Shown in pieces: positions 11,913 through 24,032 of a stretch of DNA of 64,000 nt (position 1 is the stretch's first letter; every line of letters begins with the position of its first letter). The notes under the pieces were generated by a model. The model was given only the letters and a program-made list of their open reading frames with translations, had not been told where the DNA came from and did no database searches. The DNA is from Cryptomeria japonica (taxonomy: Eukaryota; Streptophyta; Pinopsida; Cupressales; Cupressaceae), in assembly GCF_030272615.1 (NCBI RefSeq), contig NC_081409.1:474792573-474856572 (forward strand), read 5' to 3'. Position numbers and translations under genes: made by a program.

Positions 11913-14900
11913 TCAAACATTCTGATTGGAGGGTCCAGGTTCCCTCCGTTCGTGGTAGACCTTTAATTTCGACCCATTGACGGCGTTTGGTATCTCTTTC
12001 CCGTCGAGCGTCCACAACTTGATCGCCTCGTTGGCATTGACCTCGCGTACCTTGAATGGCCCTAGCCATCGCACTTTAAATTTACCGGGTTTTATTTCGT
12101 TAGTCCCATTGAATTTCAGCACTAACTGCCCAAGAGTAAACTTCATTCACCGAAGATGCTTGTCGTGCCAGACCTTCCGTCTTTGTTGGGCTGCCTCTGT
12201 GGCCCATTGTGCTAGCATTCTTTTTTCGTCCAACTTGTTTAAAGCATACAGTCTCTCCCTCAGGCTCTCCATATCTTAGAGTCTGTTCTCTATTGCAATG
12301 CGAAGGCTTGGCACCATGAATTCCGCTGGCACCACAACTTCTTGCCCATACATGAGTTGGAATGGAGTCTGGCCTGTGGTCACCTTGTAGGTTGTACGGT
12401 AGGCCCACAAGACTGAAGGTAACTTTTCTTCCCAGTCTTCTCCCTCGACACCGCACGACTTGTATATCACGCTCACAATAATCTTGTTGGTAGCCTTGGC
12501 CTGTTCGTTGGCTCGTGGGTAATAGGGGCTAGATAGTGAATGAAAAATCTTGAATTCTGTAGTAAATAGTTTAATCACGTGGTTCACAAAATGTCCACCT
12601 CTGTCGCTTGTCAACTGCATAGGGATCCCATACCACGTAATAATTTGCTCGTAGATGAATTGTGCTGTACTAACCGCCGAGTTGTCTGGTAGGGCTCGCG
12701 CTTCAACCCACTTGGTTAAATACTCCGTAGCTACCACAATGTAGCGACACCTCCGAGCGCGGCTCACCTTGAGCGGGCCGATAAAATCTAGCCCCCAGCG
12801 TTTGAATAATTCTTGAGCATGCGAAGGGTTGAGGGGCATGAAGTCCCTTTTCGGCGGCCTCCCCGCTGTCTGGTAGGTATCACAACCTACTACCCATTCT
12901 CTCACATCATTATACAATGTGGGCCACCAGAGGCCTGCTAGCAATACCTTCCTTGCCGTAGTGTCCGGTCCCATATGGCCTCATGCGAGCCCCTCATGTG
13001 CTTCCCTGAGGATGCTTGGCACCTCTTCCTCCATCACACACCGACGTAGCACCTCGTCGGGCCCCATTTTATACAATAAACCATTAATCAGTTGGAATGT
13101 GCGGCTTCTCAACACAAGCTTTCTTCGCTCTCCCGATGACATGCCTTGGGGGAATACAAAGGTGGAGAGATATTCCCCGATGGCAGTATACCATGGTGGT
13201 AGTACTGCGATCTTGAATAGGTGGGCGTCTGGAAAGTCGTCATTTACCCCTTCTGGCAGCTCTCCGAACTTGATCCAGGACAGTTGGTCAGCAATGACAT
13301 GGCTTTTGCCTAGCCGTACAATTATTGTGCACATAAACTCCTGTAGCAAGAGTAGCCATCGACTAATCCTTCCCTGAATTATCGGCTTGTTGACCAAGTA
13401 CATGAGGGCTTGATGGTCCACATAGAATGTGAACGGTGTCGCCAACAGATAGTGTCTGAATTGTTGTACCGCATAGATCATCCCCAATGCCTCCCGTTCT
13501 ATTGTGCTGTAATTCTTCTCCGCTTTAGATAACAGTCTACTGGCAAAATAGACGGGATGATCCAACCCATGATCTCCCAGTTGGGCCAGTGTGGCACCGA
13601 TCGCAAAGTTTGAGGCATCCACATGGACATGGAACTCCCTGTCCCAGTTAGGGTAAGCGAGGATGGGAGCAGCTACCAGCCTCGTCTTTAATTCCTCAAA
13701 TGCTTCACTCTCCGGGGTCCCCCAGGTCTACGACACACCCTTGCGAGTGAGCTTGTCCAAGGGGTGGGATATTTGTGCAAAGTTTTTTATGAATCTTCTA
13801 TAGTAGCCGATGTGACCCGGGAAGGACTTTACCCCAGTGACATCCATAGGAGGCTCCATCTCCACGATCACCCGTATTTTGTCTGGGTCTGTCTTCAGAC
13901 CTGCTTTGCATACGATGTGCCCAAGCAATTTGCCATGTGGCACCATAAATCGACATTTTTTTGGATTAAGGGCCAGCCTTGCCCTTCGACATCTTTCCAG
14001 GCACTCTCTAAGGGCTACCAAGTGCGTATCTTGCCTGCTATAGATGGACCAGTCATCGAGGAAGGCTTTAAAATTCCCTACCGACATCTTGTCAAATATG
14101 TGTAGTATAATTCGCTGGAATGTTGCAGGTGCATTGCATAGGCCGAATGGCATCTGGTTGTATGCATAGACACCATCTTCGACCACGAAGGTGGTCTTTA
14201 GTTTATCTTCCTCGGCGATTGAGATCTGGTTATATTCGGAAAATCCATCCAAAAACGAGTACATCTCATGGCCGGCCACCTCCTCCAGTATGCTGTCCAT
14301 AAACGGGATTGGGAAGGGGTCTTTAATCGTAACTGCGTTGAGACACCGAAAGTCCACACAAATCCTTATTTGGTTAGCCTCCTTTAGTGAGATGACTATG
14401 GGCGACACCCATTCGCTTGTCTATACTTTAAAAATGATACCAGCCTCCAGCATTTTCTCGATCTCATCGTTCACCCGCGCTGCATAGTTGCGGTTCATCC
14501 TTTACGGTCTCTTTCGTACAGGGCGGGCTCTGGGTACCAACGGGATGCGGTGCACGCACAGTTCGGGAGGTACTCCCTTCAAGTCTTTATATGTCCATGC
14601 GAAGACGTCTTTAAACTCCAGTAATATTTTGAAGGCTGCTGTCTTCAGCATGGGATCCGAGTCATCCCCGACTAATATATTCCGTGGGTCTTCCTCCTTT
14701 CCCAGGTTTGTTGCCTTTAGCTTGGACTCTTCAAATTGAATTGGCTTGTCTTTCTTGAACTGATGCGCGGGTGCCTCGTCCACTCGGGCTTCCCCCTCCT
14801 TATATTCTCTGTATTTCACAGGGAAGACCTCCGGATCGGCAGGCTCCTCTATCTCCAACATGTTGCAGTGAAAAAGTTTGTAGTCCTCCATTTGCCAATG

Positions 14901-17414
14901 GAAGAGCCCGTTGAGTGAGCATACCTCATCTTCAGAACATCCCTCCTGATCGAGCACCCCTTCACTGTTCGGCTCCATCGCGTTCTTGCCCTTGCTTTCG
15001 TCGGGACCCCCTTCCCCTTTATAAGAGTCCTTTGAGTCCAAGTCGGAAGAGGCGAGCTCTTCGCCGACATCTTGGGTTAGTAGGTCAATGGTATATTTCC
15101 GCCCTCCCTTCTCCATGGAAAGTGTATTTTTCTTCTAGTTGTGATTTACCCTTTCGGTGATCAACCACCCTCTCCCTAGGATGGCGTCATAGCCCTTCTT
15201 TTTCAAGGGAATAACTACAAAATCTAATCGGAAAGGCTGCGTACCAATTGTCACTTGCTGAGCCATCAATATGCCGAGTGGCTTGATGCCGTTTTGGTCG
15301 GCTCCTACCAGATTAAATGTGGATGGCCACAGGGTGGGTTTCTCCAGCCTCTTCCATGTCTCTTCTGGTAGTACATTCACCCCAACACCTCCATCCACAA
15401 TGGTGTCCTTTAGAACGGTTCCCAGGATGCCCATTTCTACCACATCTGGGTGTCTACCACTGTTCAAGGTTAGTAACATCGGGTCAGTCGAAGGGCTGGC
15501 GGGAATCTCCACCTGTGGTGCATTCGAAGGTACGTGTGCGGTGCTTAACACATTGTTGAGGATGGCAGTCCTCAGATGTGGCATGGAATCTAGAAGGTCT
15601 TTTACCTTTATCGGTACTTCCATCTGCAAAACTTGCCCAATAATATTCTTCTCCGCTTTCAGGTGGGTTGAGGGACTCATCGGCTCCGTGTTCTTCCGTC
15701 CCTCTGCCGCCATCTCCCGTTCAATGTCGGCCTTCGCCTCTCGCAATCTCTCCTTCTCTGTGCGGGGGTCGGGATACGTTGCCTTCTTCGCCTGCGCGCG
15801 AGTGATCGCCAACACTTCGCTCGTCTTCTCAATATTGAGGAGATTGACCCCCTGTTTAGGGCATTTTGTGTCATCGTGATCCTTGAGGCCGCACCATCTA
15901 CACAGGCTCTGGGGGGTTTCAGTATTCTGGCACTTTCGAGCGAAGTGCCCCCATTGGTTGCAGGCCCGACATTGGATTATTGGCCGCTCCTTAGCGTCAT
16001 ATTGTTGTTGCCTCTCCCTCCTCTTCGGTTACCTCTGTAACCACCGGATGATGCAGTGGTGTCGGCTTGCGGCTGGGCGGAGCCTGCTGACAGTGAGGGT
16101 TGCTCTTGGGTGAAGATTACTTGGTTCCCTTTTGTTTTCATGTTGTAGGGGCATTCTTTGACGGGGTGTCCCAACATCTGGCAAATTTCGCAAAATGCCC
16201 TCTTCAGGCAGATGCCCTTTGTGTGGCCTTCTTCCTTACAATCAGTGCACCACACGTCTTCGTTTTTGCTCGTGCTTCCTTTCATGTTCTTAAATTCCTT
16301 CAACATACGATGCATATCCTTTTGAAGAGCTTGCACCTTCTTACTTGATGATTCGTCACTACTACTTTCTCCCGAGGACTCCTCTTCTCTAGAGGACTTG
16401 CCCTTTTTCTTTCGCGATGTTTTGTCTTCACTTTCCAAATCCATTGCGCGGATGTATGCGTCATTGTATGAAGTGGGCGGTACAATTTTCATCTTCCTCC
16501 GCAAGGATGACCGCAATCCTTCCACGAACCATCTCTTCTTTAGTCCGTCTGCCGGCTGGTTCTCCATCTTCCCCAGTAATTCCTTTAATCGTCGGCTGTA
16601 TGTTTGCACTGTTCCGTGCTTTCCCTGCTTTGTACTTAGTATTTCCGCCACGATCTCATTATCATCTTGAAGGAGTCGAAATTCCTTCTCAAAAGCTTTC
16701 TGTAGGTCATCCCATGTTCCCACCTTTGTTTTGTCCACATCAGAGTACCAATCAATGGCTACTCCTCTTAGGGTGGCAGGGAACTGCACCACCCAATCCA
16801 CTTTGTCAACTACCCTGTTGGCTGACCATATTGTCTCACATGTACGACAGTGCCGTACGGGGTCATTGTTGCCATCTCCATTGAATTTAGGCAACTTCTA
16901 TTTGCCTGCCATCGAGGGGGGTCGTCTTCCTGGAGGTGGCTGTGGTTGTGTCTGTGCGCCGCTCCCTCCGGCGCCGGTGGTGTGTCCTGCGTGGGTGACT
17001 GGAGGTACGGTGTTTTGCCTGTCGTATGTGGCACCAACAACTGTACGGTTGTCCTCCCCTCCGTTCTCACCCACACCCACTCCTGGCTCCCTTTGGTGAT
17101 CCTCACTTCGTGGCGTAAGGGATAAGTTTCTAAACTGATCCCGAGTCTCTTCAACTAGATCCTGCCATAACCTTGTTTCCTCTAGAAACTCTTCGTGGCT
17201 CCACACCCTACGGTGTTCTGGCGACGCGTAGAAATTTCCCTCGGCTTCTGCACCCTCCGTGACACCTCCTTGGTTCCCTTCGGGCCACCCTTCGGCAGGT
17301 CGTCCTTCGGTGTCTACGTTCTACTTGCTGTTCCAGAATCAAGGCCCTCTGCGCGGCCTCCCACTCGTCCGTTTTTGCTTTCTTATTTCTATCTTTATTT
17401 AATAGGCTGGGCAT
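11913..17414 (-). pseudogene. G1 gag-pol polyprotein (Gag, PR, RT, RNase H, IN), decayed
   Basis: Start chosen at 17414 (MPSLLNKDRNKK), conserved in G2. Gag core near 16890-16480 (PKFNGDGNNDPVRHCRTC, WYSDVDKT). Four CX2CX4HX4C knuckles follow: CTDCKEEGHTKGIC, CEICQMLGHPVKEC, CRACNQWGHFARKC and CRWCGLKDHDDTKC, the last two after a frameshift near 15990. Protease near 15425 (IVDGGVGVNVLP). RT 14408-13728 with LDGFSEYNQI and the active-site block AFLDDWSIYS. RNase H 13622-13300 (MDASNFAIGA). Integrase 13040-11913 with CDTYQ (one zinc Cys lost), LDFIGPL, TSDRGGHF and a terminal KFKVRWLGPF module. Lesions include a frameshift near 17207, stops at about 16898, 15135, 14502, 13728 and 12981, and further breaks in integrase. 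Confidence 0.93.
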
Positions 17415-17557
17415 TAATTCCCATACATTTCCATAATTCACAACACATAAACCAGAACACGCCTTTATTAATTCATTTCGTCAATACAACTCGTGTCAAT
17501 ATTATGACACTTTTATTTAAATATAGGATAGTCCTTTATCCCGATGGGATTCAGGGT

Positions 17558-17926
17558 TCAATTCCTTCCTGGCCTTGTGCCATCCCGCTCCGCTTCCTGA
17601 CGGCTGCTTTCTTCGTATTGTTGAAGAATTTGTTGGCGTTGCTCTTCCTGGGCAATCTCCTCTAGGCGAGCTTGCTGTGCCAGCGATGCCTGTGCAAGCA
17701 GCCGAGGAAGATGGTTCATCAACCGATTTACTGCCGGGCTAACCTCCATCGCTGTCCACATGGCACTTGGTGGGATTTCCGCCTCCGTGGCCTCTCGTCA
17801 GACGTAGGTCTTGATGGCTACCTGGAGCAGAATTGAAAATTCCCTCGTTGCAGTGTCTTCCCCGTTGTAGAGCTCTGTTTGCGCGTCGTCGGCCTCTGGG
17901 TTTATCTCACCAACGGGTAGGCCCAT
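17558..17926 (-). pseudogene. G1 ORF0: conserved 5' leader ORF
   Basis: A 123-codon frame between the PBS and gag, starting MGLPVGEINPEADD and ending RPGRN. One in-frame TGA (about 17800) interrupts it, where G2 has Arg. The C-terminal half is Gln/Glu-rich and probably helical (VNRLMNHLPRLLAQASLAQQARLEEIAQ is readable around its centre in two parts). G2 has a frame of the same length and pattern. I know no domain for it. It may be a Gag-related accessory peptide or a leader peptide. Confidence 0.6.
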
Positions 17927-17970
17927 CGTGTCCGTGCGCCATCCGCGTCTTCCGTTCCCGAGTACGTCTA

Positions 17971-17983
17971 GGCAGCGGCGCCA
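17971..17983 (-). promoter_or_regulatory. G1 primer binding site (tRNA-Asp type)
   Basis: On the minus strand TGGCGCCGCTGCC begins 2 nt inside the 5' LTR. It resembles the complement of the plant tRNA-Asp 3' end (TGGCGCCGTTGCC) with one change. Same 2-nt spacing as in G2. Confidence 0.85.
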
Positions 17984-17985
17984 AA

Positions 17986-18258
17986 TGTTTACCCTCTCGG
18001 GTGAATAACTCAAAGTATACAGATAAAGCACGTAATGCAGAATAATAATGCCATAGATATCAGATGCAATATAAGAAATGTTATTCCATTCATAATAATT
18101 CTTCACAAGTTACATTTGGAAGTATATAAAGATGTCGAGGGGGTGCGAGCGCCAACCGCCGCACCGCAACTGCCACCCCTCGGTTGCCCCTAACCAAGAT
18201 AATTACAACTTACAACTTAATTAACTAGTTTTATTTGTTTACAATATTGCCGCTAACA
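17986..18258 (-). repeat. G1 5' LTR (273 bp)
   Basis: On the minus strand it runs from TGTTAGCGGC to GAGGGTAAACA, with TG/CA ends. It aligns with the G2 LTR (starts TGTTATCGG, ends GAGGTAAACA, similar GTTGTAAG/GCGACGG and CGCACCCC blocks), which fixes both borders. Confidence 0.88.
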
Positions 18259-20585
18259 GGAGTAGCAATGTCTGCCGTCACACCTGCAATAGGAACAACC
18301 ATTTGCGCAATCCGCATTCCTGTCTCATCTCTAGCTATGTGTAACAAAATCTCAGCTCTCTTAGGCTCTTTCTCCTTATTGCTCCTAGCTAAGTAGTCAT
18401 CAATGTCATCAATAGGCCGTTCCTTTATAATTTTCTTCCTTTTCTCCATACTCCTCATCAACCAATCAGGAATAGCGGCCATCTCCATAGCATCATCGAG
18501 ACACATCTCTCGATTAAGCTCTCTTAATGCTGAGATAACATATCATCATTATCAGGATCATTCCTAGTCAAATCACATACATTTTTTCCCAAACTAACCT
18601 CCAAAAGGACAGTAGAGGATCCCAGCTGATCATCATCCTCATTAGGTGGAGCAAATGTCGCTGTGGCATGTAAATCCTGAATATTCTCTGGCACTGTGTT
18701 GGAACATTGCTTAGTTCCCTTGTTTTGTTCTGGCATTTCAACTTCCTTGATTGATGAGACACTGAGGGGTGGTGAAGTAATGATAGGCGAAGGAATGATA
18801 GTCTTTTGCTTCTTCTTCTTGACCTCCTCAATCTTCTTCCCTCTAGCCTTGACTTCTCCTGGTCTGTTCTTCTTTCTCTTGGGAGCTTGGCTCTCCTCAT
18901 CTGCATGAATCCTGATATCACTGAGAGTCCTCTAATCATCTTCGGAAGAGGATTCCTCCGATTTCATCTTTTCATAAGCGAAGGTAACACTCATATCAAC
19001 TAACTTGTTCATCTTAATATCCACCCATGCTCGGGAGAAACTCAAGACCTCTCTCATCAATACATTCAAATCTATTTCTTCTGATTCTGACCATTAGGCA
19101 ATAGAATCGCCGCCTTCATTTCATTTTCATATTGTGGTTGCGTATGATCCTTGTCATCTAACACTTGGTCAAGAATGAGAAAAAGTCCACACTTACTCAT
19201 GAAATCCACTGACATTCTGGACCAGATTCTTCTCTTTACTGCCTGCTCGTCCATCAGGTTGGCTCAATAATCTTCTATGTCTACCTTGTGGATGAACTTT
19301 TCTCCCCTGATCCTTCCAACTTTCTTATCTGGATCAAATCTTCCTCGTCTCTTGTATGTTGCAAATCGATAGAATGCAAGTTCCTCACTTGCCGTGCTAG
19401 CTCCTAAGGCGGACTGACAAACCTCCAATGTCTTCCCAACTGAAATAGGAAATGACATGCCCGTTCTGTGCTTTCCTTCTAGATAGAATCAAACTCCAAA
19501 AGTTGTCTCACCACTTCCAACAAGATCGCTCTGTCAAAAGGATACCTAGGAAGCCTGTAGGGTTCGGATTGAAACCCATGAATCCTAAGGTATGTGAAAG
19601 TGGGAAACTGTATATACCACGATCCATATTTCTCTATCAACTCTGTTGCCTACTTGGACAACCTCCTGTGGACTCCATCTTGCAACATTCGCGTTATGTA
19701 CATTGTGAATATATTATTCACTCTCTTATAATCTTCAATTTGATACATGTTCAGTTGTGGATAGCATACATAACTCCTTAATTGTCCTTGTCCATTCCCG
19801 ACTTCATCTCTGCATATCAATCCCTTGTAAGTAACAAATTGTGCAAGCAGGTACACCAAATAGGAAGTGATGGCGAATGACCTGGACTGCTCCACATTCC
19901 TCAGCTGAAAATTCAGATTGTCACTTATGATTCTAGACCAATTTATCAATGTTCCTTTTAGACAATCCTGGATGAAATAGAACATCCATCTATCGTATAT
20001 TGCACCTTGCGACATCTCCATCACTTGGTTAAGCAGGAATACTAAATCGCTATATTCCTCTTTGAAGTCTGTGCACATGAGTGTCTTGGGAGCCTTGGAA
20101 TGATGAGTCTTAGGCTCGATCATCCACTCCTTGTTTACTACGGTCTTGCATGCATCCATCTTCTTCTTAAATTGGTCTTCATATTCATCCTTAGTTATAT
20201 CTTTCATGTCCACTCCTTGTGAAATTCCAAATACCTCAGCAATCGCATCCTCAGCAAGGTAGGCAATGATGGCACCCTTAGGAGTCTTGATCATTCGGGA
20301 GCGAGGATCATAACATCGTGTACACTCCAGGATAAGCTCACTACACTGTATGGATTGCGGAAATCCAATGGCCTGATAAATGCTACTCTTCATAATGTTC
20401 ACATAAGCTGGGGAAGGAATTTGACTCCCAATTACGAACATACGCTTTCGCATCTGGCTCATGTTCAGGAAATGCATGTTCATGTCTGTAACCTCCCATC
20501 TGGATGACATCTTGGATTCTGGATAGAATCCTGTCTCAACTATCTTCTGTTGCTCTCTCCTTTCCTTGAGTCTAGACTTCGACAT
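18259..20585 (-). pseudogene. Older-element ORF, N-terminal PMD-like part
   Basis: Coding remnant starting at 20585 (MSKSRLKERREQQ). The first 311-codon segment carries CTRCYDPRSRMIKTPKG, then AIIAYLAEDAIAEVFGI. In spacing and sequence this parallels the ORF3 block of G1/G2 (FDSHSR..ITISFKPADFTRVFGIP), so it is the same protein class but much diverged. Downstream segments (19458-19264, 19254-19072, 18939-18524, 18506-18259) are separated by stops and frameshifts and become Lys/Glu/Ser-rich. The frame is cut by G1 at 18258 (TADIATPV) and continues from 8784. No gag or pol of this older element is visible, so it may be a non-autonomous carrier of this ORF. Confidence 0.65.
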
Positions 20586-23076
20586 CGTACCTGTACGAAG
20601 CTAGAAGTTAGAACTTAGGAAAATATTCCTTACAAAACTTCTGATTTCCTAATGATTTAGACTAATTTGGGTATGGAAATCAGGAAAATGATCCACATTT
20701 TCAATAGATTTTAACAATTGAATCCAAAAATGTGACAAGGTTAGGGTATTAAACCCTTATTAAGTTCATTGAAATTAACAATTTTCAGACTAAAGTCTGA
20801 AAACACCCCCTTATACCTACAAAATTTATCCAAAATAGAGTGCAAAGGAGTATACCGGATCAAACAATGACTAAGGAAAGGTGTGAAAGGTTGTGTTTTC
20901 ACACAAAATTATGTCTGAAGACACCTTCCGAAATCAACAATGGCTGCCAGCAAATCTGAAGACAACTTGCAACTTCACAAATTAATCTCTAAAAACATGT
21001 TGCAATCATCCAAATGTGCACAAACTTGATGAAAATCAACCTCAATAGTGAAAACAATCATATCCAGGAATATAAGTATGGCTGGTAAAAATAAAGTTTT
21101 CTGAGGACAAGTCTGAAAATGAATTGTTTCAGACTTACCAGCACCTTGCAAAGTAGTAAAAATCCTTGAAAATGATAAAAAAAAGACAAAGAAATGAGCT
21201 CCAAGCAAAATCGCCAAAGTGGGTAGGTGGCTAGAAATGAAGATTTTCTGAGGACAACTGCCTACCAATGAAGTTTCAGACCTGTAACAACTGAAAATAG
21301 TTCTGAAAATTGACTGAAAATGTCTCCAATCAGCCTTCGGACAAAATCGCCTTAGGCACAAATGGGCTGGGAATAAAGTATATTTCTGAAAATCGAACTT
21401 CCAGCCAGCAATGGGGGTAAAAATCTTCAGCAATGGTGGATATATCAGCCCTGAGAACAAATATCAGCAAGCTTGCAACAATGGCGACACACACCAAGGA
21501 GGAATATCACCCAAAATTGGAGGTATAACCTACCAAACACAAAATCGCCCTCCTCTGGAAAATTGTCACCCTCACAAAAATTGCCCAAGTCTGAAAAATC
21601 TGTGACAAACACTCCAATGGCAGCAAATAAAAATCGCCTTGGGCTGGAAATGAAGAAAAATGAGCAACACAACAATCTTCAACCCAAGGTGTCAACTTGA
21701 CACTTCATTAAAAATTGGCCGCTGGAGGAAAAATGGCCCTTTGCAATCACATACTGGGCAAATATAATGATATAATAATGTTGGGATCTCTCCTTTTAAA
21801 CTTGCTTTCACCATCAACTTTCACCACACAAGCAATGTGGGATTAAAAACTTGTTCTTATACTTGCCTAGCAAAAAATCAATTTGCTTCTAGAAGGTAAA
21901 ATTCGTTTAATGTTCATTGCAAATCATTTATTAATTGTTTTATTTTTTATTTTTTAATAATCGTTGCATTTTATTAAAAACAATTAAATGTGGGTCATTT
22001 CATTTAAAATATTTCAAAATTTAAATAAAAAATGACCAATGGGGAAAATCGATTTAACTTGGGATAAAAATTCCAACAAAAATCATAAAAAATCATTAAA
22101 ATATCCCCTTTGGGGAAAATCGATCCAGGTAGGGATAAAAATCCCTATCAAAATTTCACCAACTTGCACAAAAATGGGTCTAGGGGAAAATCGATCCCTG
22201 TCTGGACATTCATCCGGACACAAAATCATCAAAATAACTCTCAGTGGAAAATCGCCTAAGGTTTGGAATGAATATCCGCATAAAAATCCGCAAAAACTCG
22301 TCGCAAAATGTCCTGGTGGAAAATTGATCCATGTTAGGAATTATCACAAAAGTCATGTGCAACCTTATCCATACTCCCAGTGGAAAAATGAAGGCAGTCA
22401 GGAAAAAATCCCAACACTTAGTCAAAATTAAAGCATTATGGGGGAAAATCGATCCTAGTAGGGAATCTGAATGGGGGAAAAACAAGGCATGTCTGGATTC
22501 TAGGGGAAGTCCATGTCCAGTTTGGATTTTGAGTGGGGGAAAATCATGGGTAGTTTGGAATATGAGGGGAAAAGCACCTCTTGTGTAGAATTTTGACCTT
22601 TTAACCCTTAGAATATGGATTTTCATCCGGAAAATGATGATTTTTCCACTCAAAATCACTACGAAACTTCAAAACTCAATAAAACTCATCTGGACTTGGG
22701 CAAATTTACCAAAAATTTGAGCGAAACAAAAAGAAACCTATCGGGATAAAGTGCAAAATCAACTTGAATATCTTCCTAGGAGCGAGAAAACAACTCCAAA
22801 AGGTCCTAAAACACTTTAGCACTTTAAAATCACCGACGTGGACGTTCAAAACATGTTAACGCTCAAAAGGTCTACACTTAGACAAAATTAGGATAATTTA
22901 AAATCTCAACTTTACGTGCTTGATCCTATAAATTCAAAAAAACCCTAAAGGACAATAGGCATGATCAAAATTCCGAGACTCGGGCACGAGAAACTCAATT
23001 GCCCACTATGCTGCCAAAACCCTAAACTAAGCAACGCGGAAAGCAGGAGAAGAGGGGGTCCCCGTTTGCAATGGGG
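20586..23076. repeat. Degenerate tandem repeats with GGAAAATCG motif (probable LTR/untranslated part of older element)
   Basis: No coding content. From about 21180 to 22560 the motif (T/G)GGGGAAAATCGATCC(A/T), or the shorter CAAAATCGCC, recurs every 50-110 bp, often followed by GT(A/C)TGGGAAT-like and ATCC(G/C) phrases. At least ten copies are seen, for example near 22042, 22113, 22187, 22243, 22315, 22442 and 22535. It lies just upstream (minus sense) of the PMD-like ORF. Confidence 0.6.
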
Positions 23077-24032
23077 CGATGTGTAATGTCCCCTTTTGGG
23101 AGGACACTAAATTTTGCCCAATATACTTGTAGAATTATTGCAGGTTGTCTATTTTCAGTCTGTTGTGCTAATTTGGACAGATTTAGTTTGATGTTGTTTC
23201 ACTCTTTAAATGTACAGGTCTGCTGTTTATATCAATTTGATCTGCTGCCTATACTCAGAGATATATATGTGTGTGTGAGAGAGTGAGAGAATCCTTTCTA
23301 TTCTATCAAGTCTGATTCTTTGGTTATTGATTTAATATTTCCTCTTCTCTTCCTTCGATGCCAGCTTTATTACTGTTCGCAGATTTGTATTTGTGTTCTG
23401 ATCTCTTTGATAAATGTTCATATCATTCTTCCAGATTTCCTTATAATTCTGACTTAGGTCTGCTCCTAAATCTGCTTCTAATGCTTCATATATTTTTTTC
23501 TATTCTATGGATCCCTACTTCTCAAATGAAAACTTCTCCACTTTATATCCTCCAATGTGAGGGAGAGTCACACCTCTTCATCATGTATGCCCTTTGGCAA
23601 GAGACACACCCTTCACCCTTAGTACCCTTTAAAAGAGTGCGACTCTTTATTATTTCTGTCCTTTGAAAGGGGCACAACCTTTCACAATCAGTTCTGCACT
23701 TCTTATTTAAACCATATCTAGTCTACACTTCTGATTCCCAAAATTATCCCCCTCAAATGAGGTTCTCTTCTCCCTTTTATATCTCATGTTTGAGGGAGTC
23801 ACAACTTTTCATTTCATGTCTTTTGACCATTCATTAACTTAATTAAATTTTAATTATATTTAACTATATTATTTTATATTTTAATTTAAATTTTTTTTCT
23901 TATTCTTTTGTATTTTAATATTATTATAATTATTTATTATTAAATTATATTTCAAAGTGGGGACATTACACGATGTGTGAAAAGGTCACAACAGGTCCCC
24001 CATTTGCAATGGGCTGATGTGTGAAAACGTCA
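23051..24032 (-). repeat. LTR-like terminus with a 44-bp direct duplication, split by solo LTR
   Basis: On the minus strand from 24032 the sequence reads TGTTGTGACGTTTTCACAC, then a GCCCATTGCAAATGGGGGACC-type segment, then a second copy starting TGTTGTGACCTTTTCACAC. The second copy is interrupted by the 889-bp solo LTR and resumes at 23081-23051. It looks like the 5' edge of an LTR (TG start) with an internal tandem duplication. The matching LTR partner was not identified. Confidence 0.45.
23082..23970 (+). mobile_element. Solo LTR, 889 bp, with exact 5-bp TSD
   Basis: Starts TGTAATGTCCCCTTTT and ends GTGGGGACATTACA, so the ends form a 12-bp inverted repeat (TGTAATGTCCCC). It is flanked by CGATG on both sides (23077-23081 and 23971-23975). 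No internal coding sequence. A solo LTR formed by LTR-LTR recombination is the simplest reading. Orientation is not certain because the ends are near-symmetric; T-rich exon-like stretches give no help. Confidence 0.88.

Larger units (their letters stand above)
8785..18258 (-). mobile_element. Ty3/gypsy element G1 (minus strand), non-chromodomain type with extra ORF3
   Basis: Read on the minus strand: 5' LTR (18258-17986), tRNA-Asp-type PBS, ORF0, gag-pol, palindrome array, ORF3 and a 30-bp stump of the 3' LTR (8814-8785). The flanks share GGAG (8781-8784 and 18259-18262), giving a 4-bp duplication, or a 5-bp one that lost a base. The interrupted reading frame (ATP before, MDF after) rejoins across the insertion. 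Integrase ends in a GPF-type domain without a chromodomain, and the PBS matches those reported for Tat/Athila-group elements. Numerous stops and frameshifts make it inactive. It is the more decayed of the two family members here. Confidence 0.93.

Noticed and set aside
11392-11966. Several open frames over the G1 palindrome array (Cys/Val/His-rich)
   Set aside because: Caused by the CCACCG/CGGTGG repeats; no conservation of reading frame between G1 and G2.
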